A stretch of DNA of 5,630 bases from CAMLDH01 sp966250375 (lineage in GTDB: Bacteria; Pseudomonadota; Gammaproteobacteria; Burkholderiales; Burkholderiaceae_D), in assembly GCA_966250375.1 (NCBI GenBank), contig CBINHE010000166.1:1-5630 (forward strand). The letters are read 5' to 3'. Positions 5,478-5,630 of this stretch are shown here, piece after piece. The position numbers and the translations under genes were made by a program. Below the pieces are notes generated by a model. The model was not told the DNA's origin. It did no database searches and worked only from the letters and a program-made list of their open reading frames with translations. Numbering within the stretch: the stretch's first letter is position 1; each line of letters opens with the position of its first letter.

Positions 5478-5630
5478 TTACCGTGCATTTTTAGGCAGTT
5501 CCGCCACGAGCCGCAGGGAAATCGTCAATTCATCCAACTGGAAGTGTGGACGAAGGAACGCCGCGGCACGATATACACCCGGTTTGCCCGGCACTTCCAC
5601 CACATCAACACGGGCTTCGCGCAATGGATA
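5478..5630 (-). CDS. tssC: TssC (VipB/EvpB), T6SS sheath large subunit, C-terminal end
   Basis: The frame enters from the window edge and ends at a TAA at 5478-5480, giving the last 50 residues of the protein. The end is highly characteristic of TssC: PLREARVDVVEVPGKPGVYR, then AAAFLRPHFQLDELTISLRL and a closing VAELPKNAR. TssC with TssB builds the contractile sheath; this C-terminal segment belongs to the conserved core with the short '..PG.Y....LRPH.QL..L..SLRLV..LP' signature. The gene start and bulk lie outside the window. In most clusters hcp follows tssC directly; here two unknown genes and about 1.2 kb separate them. Confidence 0.95.
   Translation of the reverse strand, partial: YPLREARVDVVEVPGKPGVYRAAAFLRPHFQLDELTISLRLVAELPKNAR

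Noticed and set aside
5417..5488. Longer N terminus for the exported protein, starting at 5488
   Set aside because: It would overlap the end of tssC, run through the hairpin, and place 24 polar residues before a good signal peptide. The ATG at 5416 is far more plausible.

Overview
This window is a stretch of a type VI secretion system (T6SS) gene cluster. Every gene I can support lies on the minus strand, so transcription runs from the high to the low coordinates. In transcription order the genes are: the 3' end of tssC (contractile sheath); a small exported protein of unknown function; a 109-residue protein of unknown function that starts with TTG; hcp (inner tube); an OmpA-family lipoprotein; clpV/tssH (sheath-recycling AAA+ ATPase); and the 5' end of a vgrG-type spike gene. 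The host is most likely a Gram-negative proteobacterium. The gene order, the protein style and the moderate-to-high GC suggest a betaproteobacterium (Burkholderiales, perhaps near Oxalobacteraceae), but this is inference and not proven by the sequence.

How the genes work together: TssC with TssB (not in the window) forms the sheath around a tube of stacked Hcp hexamers tipped by VgrG. Sheath contraction fires the tube, and ClpV unfolds and recycles the contracted sheath. The OmpA-like lipoprotein probably ties the apparatus, or the envelope around it, to peptidoglycan. The two genes between tssC and hcp are the part not explained by the conserved machine. They are AT-rich compared with clpV and vgrG, they are tightly coupled to each other, and I recognise no family for either.

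Layout: 1-317 vgrG (5' part); 372-3104 clpV; 3153-3659 OmpA-like lipoprotein; 3660-3779 spacer with a strong intrinsic terminator for the hcp message; 3780-4280 hcp; 4281-4504 AT-rich leader of hcp with a palindrome and short repeats; 4505-4834 small unknown protein; 4844-5416 exported unknown protein; 5417-5477 spacer with an 11-bp RNA hairpin; 5478-5630 tssC (3' end). I found no tRNA, rRNA, CRISPR, insertion sequence or plus-strand gene. The regulatory architecture stands out: hcp has its own long leader and is closed by a terminator, so the highly used tube protein may be expressed separately from, and above, lipoprotein-clpV-vgrG.
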